A stretch of 64,000 nt of DNA from Agapanthus africanus (Eukaryota > Streptophyta > Magnoliopsida > Asparagales > Amaryllidaceae): the NCBI GenBank assembly GCA_030015575.1, contig CM057337.1:333694583-333758582 (forward strand), read 5' to 3'. Under the pieces are notes generated by a model, which was not told where the DNA came from, ran no database searches, and worked only from the letters and a program-made list of their open reading frames with translations. Position 1 is the stretch's first letter. Each line of letters opens with the position of its first letter. Positions 1 to 10,626 of the stretch are shown here, piece by piece. A program made the translations under genes and the position numbers.

Positions 1-581
1 CTAACATTGCATCCAGGCTATCCCCCACGACCGATCCGCAACAACACAGCATAAACACATAACATCAACGTGAAAATCACGTTCGCAAATCCGTCTAATC
101 GGGCTATAGCAGTTAGACAGGATTTACCGATCAAGTGATATTCACGGTCGCAGATATAATGTAAATACTGTGAAATAATGTGTTTAAAATATCCGATCGA
201 TCAAATCTTACCAAGTGGGCCCCAAAGCATTACTGTAGCACTTGCAGAAAATCTGGGCCCAAACAGAATATTCCAAAACCCCTAAAAACAGCCCAAAAGC
301 CCACCACAAAAAATTGGTATAATGAAACCAATATACTGCGGCGGAACCGCGGCAAATGAGGGGTTATTGCCGCGGTTCCGCGGTCCTATAAAGGGATCAG
401 TTTACCAAATTTTTGCAGTTTGCTTATAATTCCATGTACATCAGTTTTCTACAACTTGAAAAATTTTTAGAGCCCGGAAAAAATCGACAGAAAACTGATG
501 CAAGCAAAACGCGGTTTTTGGAATTTTGGTCGATCGGATAAGTAAAACACATTAGAACAAGCTAGGTAAGGTTAATGGCGT
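1..581 (-). other. Copia-0 untranslated leader (partial)
   Basis: There is no open reading frame of note. The stretch lies immediately downstream of the PBS on the minus strand and holds the paired palindrome described at 339-383. Its general make-up (GC-rich paired palindrome in an otherwise AT-rich leader) matches the Copia-2 leaders at 44236, 53381 and 61553, but the sequence is clearly diverged from them. Confidence 0.6.
339..383 (-). promoter_or_regulatory. 31-bp-spaced paired palindrome in Copia-0 leader
   Basis: There are two 14-bp near-palindromes: CGGCGGAACCGCGG at 339-352 and CCGCGGTTCCGCGG at 370-383. Their centres (345/346 and 376/377) are exactly 31 bp apart. The two arms are also complementary to each other, so an RNA could form a 15-bp stem with an 11-nt loop. 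It lies about 215 bp past the PBS. The function is unknown; the same layout occurs in ten other places in the window. Confidence 0.7.
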
Positions 582-594
582 GGCTCTGATACCA
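582..594 (-). promoter_or_regulatory. Primer binding site, tRNA-iMet type (Copia-0)
   Basis: The minus strand reads TGGTATCAGAGCC directly after the LTR terminus CAACA. This is the standard plant Copia minus-strand priming site, complementary to the 3' end of initiator tRNA-Met. Confidence 0.9.
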
Positions 595-2787
595 TGTTGC
601 GCCACGGCAGCGCCCCGGCCGTCTATCCGAGGCCAAAATGCGGAATCAAAATTTTCTTAACTTTTAAACTGGCGCTACCGCGGACAATATACCCAGATCG
701 TAACCATTAACCGATACTAGCAAACAAGAGAAAGGGTGAGAGATATACCGAGTGATCCGAGTCCTCCGGTCTTCTCGTCATCGTCCCGATCTCCCGCGGA
801 AACTCCGGTCGTCGCATCCTTGCCGGAAGGGCACCACATCGTCTGTATCTTTTACGGGCTCCCACCTCAATACCGAGGCAACTCGGGCGCGAAGTTGTCT
901 ACCCGACGCGCCCAAGATTTGCTGTAGAATTTAGTGTAGAATCATAGTCTCTTTGGAGTAGTGAAGTTGCCATTGGTGATGGAGGAATAAGGTTAAGGGA
1001 AAATGATGCTTTCATTTTTCCCAAAACTAGAAGAATGAGATGAAGAAATTTGTGTCACACTAAAATGGAAATTTCTCCCATTCTCAACCATAGTGGCCGG
1101 CCTCTCTTCATATAAGGAAATGGTGGAGGGCAAAAACAAATCATGAAGGGAGGTGAGTGTAGGATAAAGCAAGAGGTGACCACATCCAAACATCAACCAT
1201 GCTTATCACTCCATACCCATTCAAATCACATTTAATACACCATCATGGATGAAAGATGCTAAACATATCATAATGAATATATTTGCAAGAAACCCCCTCC
1301 ACAAATGTTATTTGCACAATTGCAAATAACCCCCTCCATCGGAAAAGTCCGGCCGGGAAAGAACAAAGGAAAACCGGCCGGAACGGAATGCAAACTGGCA
1401 ACTCCAGAAAACTGGTCCCGTAATAAATTACAGGAAAACCCCGATACTGTGCATACACACCCGCATCTGTATTCCGACCGGATACAAATGCAATGAGATA
1501 AAATCTACACTGTACTAAACTAGGATCCGGCTTAAACCAAAACCGGTTGGTAAAGTCCGTCCGATCCTGATCCGTGCAATACCGCACGTATCAGATCGAA
1601 TCCTGCCATATAACTATACGGCCTCTAGTACAAACTGTCCGATCCTGATCCGTGCAATACCGCACGTATCTGATCGGACCCTGCCATATCTCCATACGGC
1701 CTCTACAGCGTTTCGCCCGAAAGCTTGAGTAACTGAAAGTGTGGTGGACTCTAAAGACTCGTCAATACTATGGGTGTGGATTTAACCACTAGCACGTCAG
1801 AGGTATTAGCCAATACGTGACGGGCCACCAGCTATTGACCAAAATGGACGTCGATGAGCGAACTCATCCTGACGCCCTACTGAGCCTGTCAGTGACAATA
1901 TCCGTACAGTCCGGTCCGTTCGTCTATGAGCATCGCATGTCGGGCCTAGGGGATTGGTAAAAGTCAGACCCCCAAAAGCGGTACAAGTCATGTCGGAGTG
2001 TAGCCCAGAACACCCTGAGATACTACTGGAATACCTACCAGTAAATCTCCTGCCTCGGCCGAGGGCTTTGTGTAATGGCTCTCTTAGACACAGCGCGACC
2101 TCACCCCCAATACCGGGAGAGACGAACCCCTGAAGATCCGCTCACTGCCTCCATATGGCTCGGGACTGTACCCAACTAAAACCTGTTTGCACGACTCCTT
2201 TGAGCCGTGGTAGGGTAGTAATCAAAGTACAGTGGGAACTCACACGAGACAAATGACGATCCCCAGGTCGATGAACTAACCTGTACACATGTCACCAGGG
2301 AACTGCTATCTGACGTCAGGTATAAGACCAACTAGCAGGTTCCCGGTGAGTCCTGTCCGGTGTACTCATAACCCAATGAGCACCTGTATACATCTTAGGT
2401 GAACCAACTGACACCAGTGGCCTGTGAGACCGGCCACCGCCTCTCGTCGGGGTCTCGACTGTATACACTAGTCTACTCTGGAGAATCGATGCCCTGTCTC
2501 GAAACTCCCACGACTAGGGACCTTTTAAGGATGTGCTAATAGACCACCAGCTCTCACGTATATGATCGCCATCATACTGCTGGCAGTCAAGCAAGAATCC
2601 TAGGGGCTCTATCAGCGTGTAATAGCGACCTGTAAGGTCACCTGAAGCAGTACACGATGATAAAGGTAAACCAGATAGCATACTATCATCTCGAGTAAGA
2701 CTGTCCTACCGGGATAGGTCCTCCCTCAATCATTGCAATCACGTGCCTGTGATCCAATAATTGACTCTGAGGGCACTATCTCCAACA
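595..2787 (-). repeat. Copia-0 LTR (2193 bp)
   Basis: The boundaries are TG at 2787 and CA at 595 on the minus strand. Parts are recognisably related to the Copia-2 LTR, for example the region around 1880-2250 with the flanks of ACAGTCCGGTC and CCGGGAGAGACGAA, but overall similarity is moderate. The 5' terminus (TGTTGGAGATAGTGCCCTC) differs from that of Copia-2 (TGTTAGTTATATGTATGCCC). It contains two tandem hairpin repeats at 1562-1677. Short open frames within it are not conserved and I do not treat them as genes. Confidence 0.75.
1562..1677. repeat. Two tandem hairpin repeats in Copia-0 LTR
   Basis: A unit of about 78 bp is present twice. Each unit carries an inverted repeat, at 1562-1598 and 1639-1677, with stems built on CGATC..GAT..CGTGC and GCACG.ATC..GATCG around the loop AATACC. 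They lie about 1.1-1.2 kb from the LTR start, the same place where Copia-2 LTRs carry two hairpins of different sequence. Confidence 0.6.
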
Positions 2788-3939
2788 AGAGTGACTCCAT
2801 GGCTAGCGGGTAAGGCACCCCGCTTGGAGTCTTCCATACTAAATCTCTTTAGGATGGTGTTAATGTACCTAGTTTGGGACAATCCCAACAACCTTTTAGA
2901 TCTATCTCTATAGATCTTCATGCCCATTATGTACGAGGCATCACCAAGGTCCTTCATGGAGAACCTTTGTGATAAGAACAGTTTGATCGATTGTAGCATA
3001 GGAACATCGTTTCCTATCAGAAGAATGTCATCCACGTATAATACGAGGAATGTGGCAGTACTTCCTACAATCTTCTTATAAACACATGGTTCATCTGGAT
3101 TTTTGATGAAATTAAACTCTTTGATAACATCATCAAAACAGATGTTCCAACTCCGTGATGCCTGCTTTAATCCATAAATGGATTTAAACAACCTACATGC
3201 TTTCCCGCTGCTCCCACTATCAATGAAGCCCTCTGGCTGATCCATATAAACGCATTCTTCTAAATCACCATTTAGAAAAGCAGTTTTAACGTCCATCTGC
3301 CAGATTTCATAGGTCATAGTAAGCGGCAATAGCAAGTAGGATCCGAATGGATTTAAGCATGGCTATAAGAGAAAAGGTTTCATCATAGTCCAGTCCTGGT
3401 CTTTGGAGAAATCCTTTCGCCACAAGCCTTGCCTTATAGGTCTCCACCTGCCCATCTACACCGATCTTTCTCTTAAAGATCAATTTGCACCTTACGGGTT
3501 TTACCCCAGAGGGCACAACATCCAAAGTCCATACTTTGTTGGTGTACATAGACTCCATTTCGGATCTCATGGCATCCAGCCACTTCACAGAGTCACCACT
3601 CATGATAGCTTGCTGAAAACTGGTAGGGTCATCATCATCCATGATGCAATCTTCTCCATCACCATCAACGAGAAAACCGTAGCATCTCTCCGGTGGGCGA
3701 GAAGTCCTACCAGATCTACGGAGTGGCTGAGGTTCATTAGGTTCTGTTGCAACATCAGTTTCAACCAAGTCGTCATTTGTAACTTGTGTCTCTAGAACCT
3801 CTTCTAGATCTACCACATTGCCATCAGTATCATTTGGAAAAATCTCATTTTCTAAAAATGTGGCATGTTGAGAAACAAACACCTTTTGTTCCTCCTTGTG
3901 GTAGAAAAGATACCCAAACGAATGTTTTAGATATCCCAC
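2788..3939 (-). pseudogene. Copia-1 reverse transcriptase, interrupted
   Basis: The minus-strand frame begins with the linker between integrase and RT (acidic stretch, then PLRRSGRTSRPPERCYGF near 3700) and continues into RT: KARLVAKGF near 3410, the core motif WQMDVKTAFLNG near 3290, YGLKQASRSWN near 3160 and the catalytic YVDDILLIG at about 3020-3043. A frameshift near 3320 separates the two frames. The protein stops in SHGVTL at 2790, where the Copia-0 LTR begins, so the RT C-terminus and the whole RNase H are missing from the window. RT would copy element RNA inside virus-like particles. All catalytic aspartates seen are intact, but the gene is dead. Confidence 0.88.
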
Positions 3940-3957
3940 AAATATACACTTGACCGA

Positions 3958-5055
3958 TCATGTCTCGAGTTTGTCTGGATTCTGCTTTTTAACAAAAGCC
4001 GGACAACCCCAAATCTTAACTCGTTTAAGAGATGGTCTCTTCCCATACCATATCTCATATGGAGTGGTAGACACGGTCTTGGTTGGAACTTTGTTCAACA
4101 GAAAAGCTGCAGTCTCCAATGCATGCCCCCAAAAGGAGAGAGGTAACCCAGCATCACTCATCATGGATCGCACCATATCTAATAGGGTTCGATTCCGCAG
4201 CTCTGACACACGTTGTGTTGTGGTGTGTAAGGGGGAGTGAGCTGAGAAAGAATCCCATTCTCTTTTAGGAAGATTAAAAACTCTGTACTAAGATACTCTC
4301 CACCCCGATCTGATCGAAGTATTTTGATGCTCATTCTAGTTTGTTTTTTTTACTTCAAGTTTGTACTCCTTGAATTTCTCGAAAGTTTCAGACTTATGCT
4401 TTAACAAAAACACATGACCGAATCTTGAGAAATCATCAGTAAAAGTTATGAAGTAAAAATAACCGCCTCTCACATGTGTAGACAATGGCCCACATACATC
4501 ACTATGTATGAGGCTCAAGAGCGCAGTAGCTCTTTCTCCGTATCCAGTAAACGGAGTTTTGGTCATTTTCCCTTTGATACAAGACTGACAAGTCGCATAA
4601 GATTTATACTCAAAAGGATTTAAATATCCATTTTTATGAAGCTTGTTTAGTCTTGCTTCATTAATATGACCAAGTCTACAATGCTAAAGAAAAGCTTCAT
4701 TTATATCTGAAAATTTCCTTTTATTTGTGTGTTGTATGTTGAAAACTATGTGTTGATTCAGGACGTATATCCCGTTATTAAGTGTACCATAACCAATCAA
4801 CTCTTGATTTAGTTTAATGTTCATAACATTATGCTGCAATACAAAATGATATCCTTCATTGTCTAACAAGGAAACAGATATAATATTACAAAGCATGCTT
4901 GGTACAAAATAACATGGGTTCAAAATCAATATACAACCCGACGGCAACCCTAGGTGATACTCTTCCACTGAAACTGCATGTACATTGGAACCATTTCCAA
5001 CTCGGAGAGTATGATTACCGGTCTTCAAAACTCTGCTATTTCTCAAGCCCTGCAC
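3958..5055 (-). pseudogene. Copia-1 protease end and integrase, broken
   Basis: This continues pol on the minus strand: the C-terminal part of the protease (frame 4684-5055), a stop at about 4681-4683 (the family has tryptophan just before HCRLGHIN, so TGG to TAG is likely), the zinc-binding pre-integrase region (H-C-R-L-G-H..CQSC, about 4590-4680), and the integrase core with HSDVCGPL and FTDDFSRF (4400-4520). Further frameshifts occur near 4330 and 4240-4210 before the frame 3958-4209, which covers the integrase end (LRNRTLLDMVRSMM). It would insert the cDNA into the chromosome; it cannot make a functional protein as it stands. Confidence 0.82.
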
Positions 5056-5061
5056 AGAATT

Positions 5062-5988
5062 TCAGATATGAGAACCCGAACCGGTATCCAATACCCAGGA
5101 AGCAGAGTTTACAGAAAAATAGTTTTCAGTTACGAACACACCTGAAGCTGAAGCATTACCATGCTTCCTTTTCATGAGATCAAGGTATTCCGTACAGTTC
5201 TGCTTCCAGTGCCCCGTCTTCTTGCAATGAAAACATTCTCCTTTTCCCGACTTTTCAACCTTGGATTTGTCTCTCCCTTTTGCCTTCTTGATTTCACCTC
5301 TCGGTTTGGTGGATTTCTTCTTATTCTTTCCCTTGGCCTTGGTTTTTGGGACGGAATAGGAAGATTGTCCAACAAGCAGAGAGGGAGACTTCGCCTTAAG
5401 CGTGCTCTTCGTATTTCTCAACATATTGAGAAGTTCGGGTAGTGACTTCTCCATGTTATGTATGTTGAAGTTCACTATGAAAGGAGCAAAGGCAGAGGGA
5501 AGAAACTATAGAACAATATCAGTATATTGCTCGTTATCCATTGTCCATCTGAGGCCCTCAAGCTCTTCAATAAGAGCTATCATCTTCAAAACGTGATCGC
5601 CTACTGGTGTGCCAGGAGCCCTCCGCATCTGAAATAGCTTTCGAGACGCTAAAGACGCTTCGTATCGTAATATACGAGATTGCTCCCCATACAACTCTTT
5701 TGTATGGAGAAAGATGGATTGAACATCCATCTCCTCATGCTGCTTCTGATATGTATTGTCCATTGATACAAGCACGAGGCATTTGGCAGTAGCATAGTCA
5801 ATATCCCACGTTTTCCGGATCTCTTTATCCGCAACAGAAGATTCAGGGCCTGGGCTGGGCGGGGCTGAGGCAGTGAGGACATATGATACTTTATCATATG
5901 TGAGAGCAATGTTAATGTTCCTCAACCGGTCTTTATAGTTCGGTCCGGTAAGCTTATTTTTCTCTAATAGTAGCTTAAGTCCAGTCAT
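5062..5988 (-). pseudogene. Copia-1 gag and start of protease
   Basis: The start MTGLKLLLEKNKLTGPNY at 5988 is typical of Copia gag. The frame runs 160 codons to a stop at 5506-5508, where the family reads L-Q-FLPS, so CAG to TAG is likely. It then resumes as the second half of gag with a basic linker and a CCHC zinc knuckle, CFHCKKTGHWKQNC, at about 5200-5240. The protease active site LDTGSGSH lies at 5062-5095, followed by another stop. Gag would form the particle and package RNA. A polypyrimidine tract plus AG (AG at 5995-5996) lies just before the start codon, suggesting a splice acceptor. Confidence 0.87.
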
Positions 5989-6535
5989 GGTTATCTGCCA
6001 TTAGGAGAGAGAAAAGAATACACTCAGCGAAAGCTCTTACAAAGATCATATTGGTTATTATCTTATCTAATCGTTATCTCCCACTGCTTTTATCAAATTT
6101 TCCTTCAAACCTTAAAAAGAAAATTTAGCCAGGATTAATTACATTCTACAACCTCGCTAACCGTTCAGCTAGTCCAGTGTCGGTACTTCTGAGGGAGGTT
6201 TCCCGTTCTTTCGCATGGACCTAATTAAAATAAACCTCATTTTCCCAGAGGTGTAGCCCTATTGAAACCTTTCTAGACACCTAATGAGTTAGCTAATTGT
6301 AAAGTGCAAAACTCTCCTGGGAGCAACTTTTTCTCACGGTGGGATCGGGAACCTACTATCACATAGAAGGTATGCAATCTCATTGCAAATTTCAACTCTT
6401 GAAACTCCCGATATGGTTTTTACCCCTAGCACTTATGACCTTGGCTACGGTCAACATATCATAAGTACTAGTCAAGTTCTACTCGTCATTTCATAATTAA
6501 TTAGACTCATCCACATGACCCTTGGCTATGGTCAA
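5989..6535 (-). other. Copia-1 leader, gag-proximal part
   Basis: This is non-coding. On the minus strand it is homologous to the Copia-2 leaders just before their coding regions (46800-47378 and 55950-56516), including the box TTGACC.TAGCCAAGG at about 6428-6445 and 6517-6535. Athila-A inserted within the latter copy; bases 6531-6535 (GTCAA) are its left target-site duplication. Confidence 0.75.
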
Positions 6536-6934
6536 TGATCAGTCGAAAATATTGCATTTCTAACACGATAATTTCCCTACCATTTGCATTCATCTAGAGG
6601 TGTTCGGTATGAATATAGCACATATTAGCAAAACATCAGTAAAATACCAAATAACTTGTGTTATACTTTAAAACCGACATATTGAGGGAAATTGAGTGTT
6701 TATCATTGCATCGCATAATCTTTGTATAGCGCAACACTTGTCTCGAGAATTTGTGCAGGAAATTCGAGGAAAAGAGCCGAAACTGTCAAAAGTGCTGATA
6801 AAAATATGCCAAGTCCAAGACTTGTGATCTGGCAGTGATATAGAAAGAAATATGAAATTCCACACATCAGAAAAGTGCCACAAAGCCACCATAAGTGTAC
6901 CCTGGAAAATTGATGCACTAAGGCACCTAAAGGG

Positions 6935-6979
6935 CCGCGGATCCGCGGCCAAAGGCCCCTTACCGCGGCAGATCCGCGG
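6935..6979 (+). promoter_or_regulatory. 31-bp-spaced paired palindrome in Athila-A U3
   Basis: CCGCGGATCCGCGG at 6935-6948 lies within the 18-bp perfect palindrome GGCCGCGGATCCGCGGCC. Its partner CGGCAGATCCGCGG is at 6966-6979. The centres AT (6941/6942 and 6972/6973) are 31 bp apart. It lies about 400 bp into the LTR, upstream of the TATA box. Confidence 0.7.
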
Positions 6980-7070
6980 CTACGTAAGCGTGACGTCAGC
7001 GTCGCTTCGCTTCAGAATTCTTCTTTCAGGCCCACACTCATTTAAGCCAATGCAAATTCTAGAGAGCTCC

Positions 7071-7273
7071 AGAAGCTTCTGTCCGAACAGCAAAACTCCT
7101 TGTTCAAGCTAAACACTCTCAAGCTTCTCAAGCAAGCCTCTCAAATAACTACCTAAGCCTGGAAGCTTCTACCTAACTACCAAGCTTACAAGAGAAGCTA
7201 AACTAAACCTAGCTTCTAAAGGAAGCTAATCCTAATCAAGCTTCTAGGGGAAGCTAAGGAGAAGGCTATAAAA
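7071..7273 (+). promoter_or_regulatory. Athila-A promoter: HSE-like sites and TATA box
   Basis: TATAAAA at 7267-7273 in GGCTATAAAAGGG is a strong plant TATA box. Upstream are AGAAGCTTCT (7071-7080) and GGAAGCTTCT (7161-7170), both fitting the heat shock element nGAAnnTTCn, plus several half-matching TTC..GAA pairs around 7220-7255. I infer possible stress-responsive transcription; only the motifs are seen. Confidence 0.6.
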
Positions 7274-8361
7274 GGGACCCTAAAGCTTCTATTCTAAGGT
7301 TGTTGATCCTTCCATCAATTTCCACCCACAAGTTGAGTGACACAACTTGTGCATTCAAACCCTAACCCTAATCCAATCATCAAAGCCAAAATTCAAGATC
7401 TTTGAGTACAAATCAAGCAAGAAGCCTTCAACCTTTTAGAAGCGACACCGATCTTCAACCGAGCAAGTGATCCTCAAGATGATCCGCGACCTACGGAGAC
7501 GATGCGGAGCTAAATCGACGATCGAGTTCTTTCCTCTTGTAGTTCTTGAGAGAATTGTAACAAAATTGTTGATAAATAAAAGGTGAAATTTCTTTATGTT
7601 GCTTTCTTTACATTCTTGCATTGTGATGAGATCTCAATTCTTGATTGTTTTCTTTGATATGATGCTTGAGTAAAAACTCCGCTCGTGGAGGAGTCGAGAG
7701 AAACAATAGATGATGATGTTACAAATCTTGAAACGAATCTTAATTCCTATAAGTTTTTTAAACTCTTGTAAATTGAATCATCGACAACCTAGTTTCGAGC
7801 GAGATGCTTTCTTGAATGTTTTCGCTCGTAACTAGAGATCGACGATTGGTGATTCAATTTAGTAGAGGCTAGTTTTTGAATGAGATTCATCGAAAGGACA
7901 AAGGATAAGATGAAGAAACCCTAGTTTCTTCAAAAGATCCTTAAACCTCGATTGATCGTCATCGATCTAGTATCAAATCATTAATGGATAAGAAAACGTA
8001 ATCACTAGTTTTCATCACTTCTATAGATTCAATCGATTCCTACGCGCCTCACTTCAATTCTTGAAACCTAATTCGATTGGATATCATCAAATTTGTGATT
8101 CTTGATTTTAACGTTTTCTTGATTTAGATCTAGATAATTCTTGAAATTCACTTTTAAATCTTGAATTGAATTATCTTTTCTTTTCTTTTTAATTTTCAAT
8201 TCATTTAAATCAAATTCGAACGGATCACATTTTCCCTGAGGACGATCCGTATTCACTAACGCACTACAATCGACACCGTTATTGATTGTGGTTAACAAAA
8301 ATTCTTTGGTTGTGATTTCTATACATTTTCTACCTACACACCGAGAATTCACTCAATCAAA

Positions 8362-8379
8362 TGGCGCAGTTGCCGGGGA
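8362..8379 (+). promoter_or_regulatory. Primer binding site, tRNA-Asp type (Athila-A)
   Basis: TGGCGCAGTTGCCGGGGA lies two bases after the LTR. It differs by one base (C to A) from the perfect tRNA-Asp-type site in Athila-B, so it has partly decayed. Confidence 0.88.
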
Positions 8380-9348
8380 TCGTGTGCTAATTTGTTTGTT
8401 TTTGGAAATTTGAGTTGAAAAATTTATTCCATCAGAATTTTTAGATCAAAATTCGCACAAACACTAAACGATTCGTTGTAATTTGTTGCAAAGAAATCTG
8501 GAATCTGTGGAGCTTGAGGAAAAATTTTCTGAATATTCCAGAGAGCTCACGGAGTGAACACAAGAAGTACCAAGAATTTTTGTGCAGGAATCCCCTCATT
8601 GGACCGCGTTTCCGCGGCATAAGACGCTTAGCGCGGCGGTTCCGCGGTGCGCTGAAGGCTACAGTGCACGAAAATTGCTCAGCATCTCTCTGAATTTCTT
8701 ATCTCTTCCTAGATCTGCTCCATTAACCAATTTCTGCAGGTTTCTTTGCAAAAATTCGCAGCGCCGCAAAAATAAAAATTGTGCGTGTTTGATCTTGGTT
8801 GTTTTCATTTTTAATACGGAAATTAAGGGGCAAAGACCAAATTCAGATTAGGTGGGGAGTTCATTACCCTTCCTAAGCCCCGAAAATCACAAAACTGCAT
8901 CCGCATTACCCTCATAACTAAAAAAGATCTAGACATGACTCTAAGGACCGTCGTGCTCATTTAGGACAGGAGAAGGTCGTGGGTAATCTATTGCTTATCC
9001 ACGTTTCTTTTGTGGTGTCTAAGGCAAGTGTGTCTAAGGCAAGTGGTTACTTAATTAGGCCCACTACTTACGTAGAGGGGAACCTCCCACTTACCTGGCA
9101 TTTACCTGGCCACAGGAGGGACAAAGAGATAGTAGAGGATTGATCGTACGATTTGTCTTCTGGCAGTTAGGAGCGGTCTAGAGACTTGACCTAGGTGACC
9201 ATTAGACTTAGGGTTGTGTGTGCATTTGTTGTGATTTGCATCATTTTTTCAAAAAAAAAAATCCGCATCTTTTTCAAAACAAACACCAATCTCACATTTT
9301 CTCTAATTATCTTAACGCTGCCACTTGTACTAAACCTTTTAGTGCAAG
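8380..9348 (+). other. Athila-A untranslated leader
   Basis: This is non-coding. It is related to the Athila-B leader (34262-35352), for example the block around 8850-8880 (GGTGGGGAGTTCATTACCC) and the block 8940-9240. It contains a paired palindrome (8604-8647) and a short tandem duplication, GTGTCTAAGGCAAGT, around 9016-9045. Confidence 0.7.
8604..8647 (+). promoter_or_regulatory. Paired palindrome in Athila-A leader
   Basis: CCGCGTTTCCGCGG at 8604-8617 and CGGCGGTTCCGCGG at 8634-8647 have centres 30 bp apart (8610/8611 and 8640/8641). This is the only pair in the window not spaced by exactly 31. It lies about 240 bp after the PBS. Confidence 0.65.
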
Positions 9349-10587
9349 ATAGGCTGGACACGGGATTCTAGTGCCCGTTTAGTCCGCGTTCCGCCGATCG
9401 ACTCCGAAGTCGGTAATTCTACGTCTACTTCTTCTTTACCCACCACCACACCCACTTCGATGGACGCTTCTCCATTGAACTTCTTTACCACTACTCTGCC
9501 GCCATCCGCAGGTGCGCAGAATCCACCCCGCATCTCTCTCCAGGAGAGATGCTATCCTATGCGAGGTCCTCTTTCGACCTGTCTTTGCATTCCACCAGCC
9601 AACGGGGATAATTTTGAAATAAAACCCCAATACATCAATCTTCTACCCAAATATCACGGTCTCGAGTCTGAAGACGCATATGTCTTTATTACCAAATTTG
9701 AAAATGTATGCGCAATGATTGGTACTTCACAGCTTTCTGTGGATGCTATGCGTCTTCGTCTTCTCCCATTCACCTTGTGCGATATAACCGAGAAGTGGCT
9801 GTATTACACAACCGCACATTCCATTTCGAACTGGGAAGAATTCGTCCCAGCATTCCTTAAGAAATTCTACCCTAATCATAAAACAGCTCGAGTCCGTAGC
9901 GAAATAAATCAATTCACCCAGCTTCCGAATGAACCATTCTCGAAGTGTTTTGAACGCTTCAAGGATCTGTTGGTTCAATGTCCACATCACGGAATCCCCA
10001 GATGGGATCTGTGCAGAATCATATATGAGGGCATTAATCCTACCACTAAACAGAACCTTGAAGCCATGTGTCAAGGAACTTTTATGACCAAAGATGATGG
10101 GGAAGCTTAGAAATTCTTAGAAGATTTCGCTGAAAAATCTTTACAGTGGGAGAGTGTAAACCAGTCATCATCTTGGGGTGGCATTCACCAAATTGATGTT
10201 TCCATAGGTGTTAGAGCTGAGATGGAAGCAATGCAAAAGAAGCTAGAAGCTATGGAACAAAAAATTTTAGCAGCCTCCTTAAATCCGATGTCGCTCCCCA
10301 AAACTGTATGTGGATGCTGTTCTGATCCTTCTCATTTGACGGAAGAATGTCCATTGAATTTTCCGTTTCAAGGTCAAGAATTTACTAATGCTGCTTTTCA
10401 AAGACCTAGAAACGATCCGTATTCTTCCACGTATAATCAGGGTTGGAGGAATCACCCTAACTTTGGTTGGAACCATCAGCAAAATCAACACACGGTTCCA
10501 AATCAAAATAATTTTCAAAGGTCTCTTCCACCACCACAGCAGCCATTTCAACTGACTCAGCACCCCTACCAATCACAAAACTTTTAA
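9349..10587 (+). pseudogene. Athila-A gag, broken
   Basis: The reading frame can be followed from WTRDSSARLVRV at 9355, which matches the N-terminus of Athila-B Gag (WTRDTNARLVRV); the start codon appears lost, since the position reads ATA-GGC before the tryptophan. The capsid domain (FEIKPQYINLLPKYHGLE...CFERFKDLLVQCPHHG) spans 9610-10000. Stops occur at 10108-10110 (before KFLEDF; Athila-B has tryptophan here, so TGG to TAG) and at 10585-10587. A CX2CX4HX4C zinc knuckle, CGCCSDPSHLTEEC, sits at about 10310-10350, followed by a Gln/Pro/Asn-rich tail. Gag would package RNA and form particles. Confidence 0.88.
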
Positions 10588-10626
10588 GATCCAGTCAACA
10601 CACCTGCACCGTATAATCCTGCACTG

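Larger units (their letters stand above)
1..2787 (-). mobile_element. Copia-0: 5' part of a minus-strand Ty1/Copia element
   Basis: Read on the minus strand, an LTR runs from 2787 to 595, followed at once by a tRNA-Met primer binding site (594-582) and an untranslated leader that leaves the window at base 1. The LTR begins TGTTGGAGATAG and ends CAACA. It starts abruptly inside the RT frame of Copia-1 with no polypurine tract before it, so I read it as the 5' LTR of an element nested in Copia-1 and not as Copia-1's own 3' LTR. The expected TSD is AGAGT (2788-2792), whose partner lies left of the window. No coding sequence of this element is visible. Confidence 0.75.
6536..8359 (+). repeat. Athila-A 5' LTR (1824 bp)
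   Basis: It begins TGATCAGTCGAAAAT and ends CACTCAATCA immediately before the PBS. It contains the paired palindrome (6935-6979), heat-shock-element-like sites and a TATA box (7071-7273). The 3' third is AT-rich. A 94-codon antisense open frame at 8068-8352 is not treated as a gene (see rejected items). Confidence 0.92.

Noticed and set aside
595..2787. Copia-0 LTR as the 3' LTR of Copia-1 in a tandem arrangement
   Set aside because: There is no polypurine tract before it, the RT is cut mid-gene, and the LTR is followed by a PBS; a nested separate element explains all three with no deletion.
8068..8352. 94-codon antisense open frame in both Athila-A LTRs (also 39949-40233)
   Set aside because: It stays open in both LTRs, but nearly all the differences between the two copies change the amino acid (about eight replacements), which is not what purifying selection gives. 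The AT-rich composition explains the open frame.
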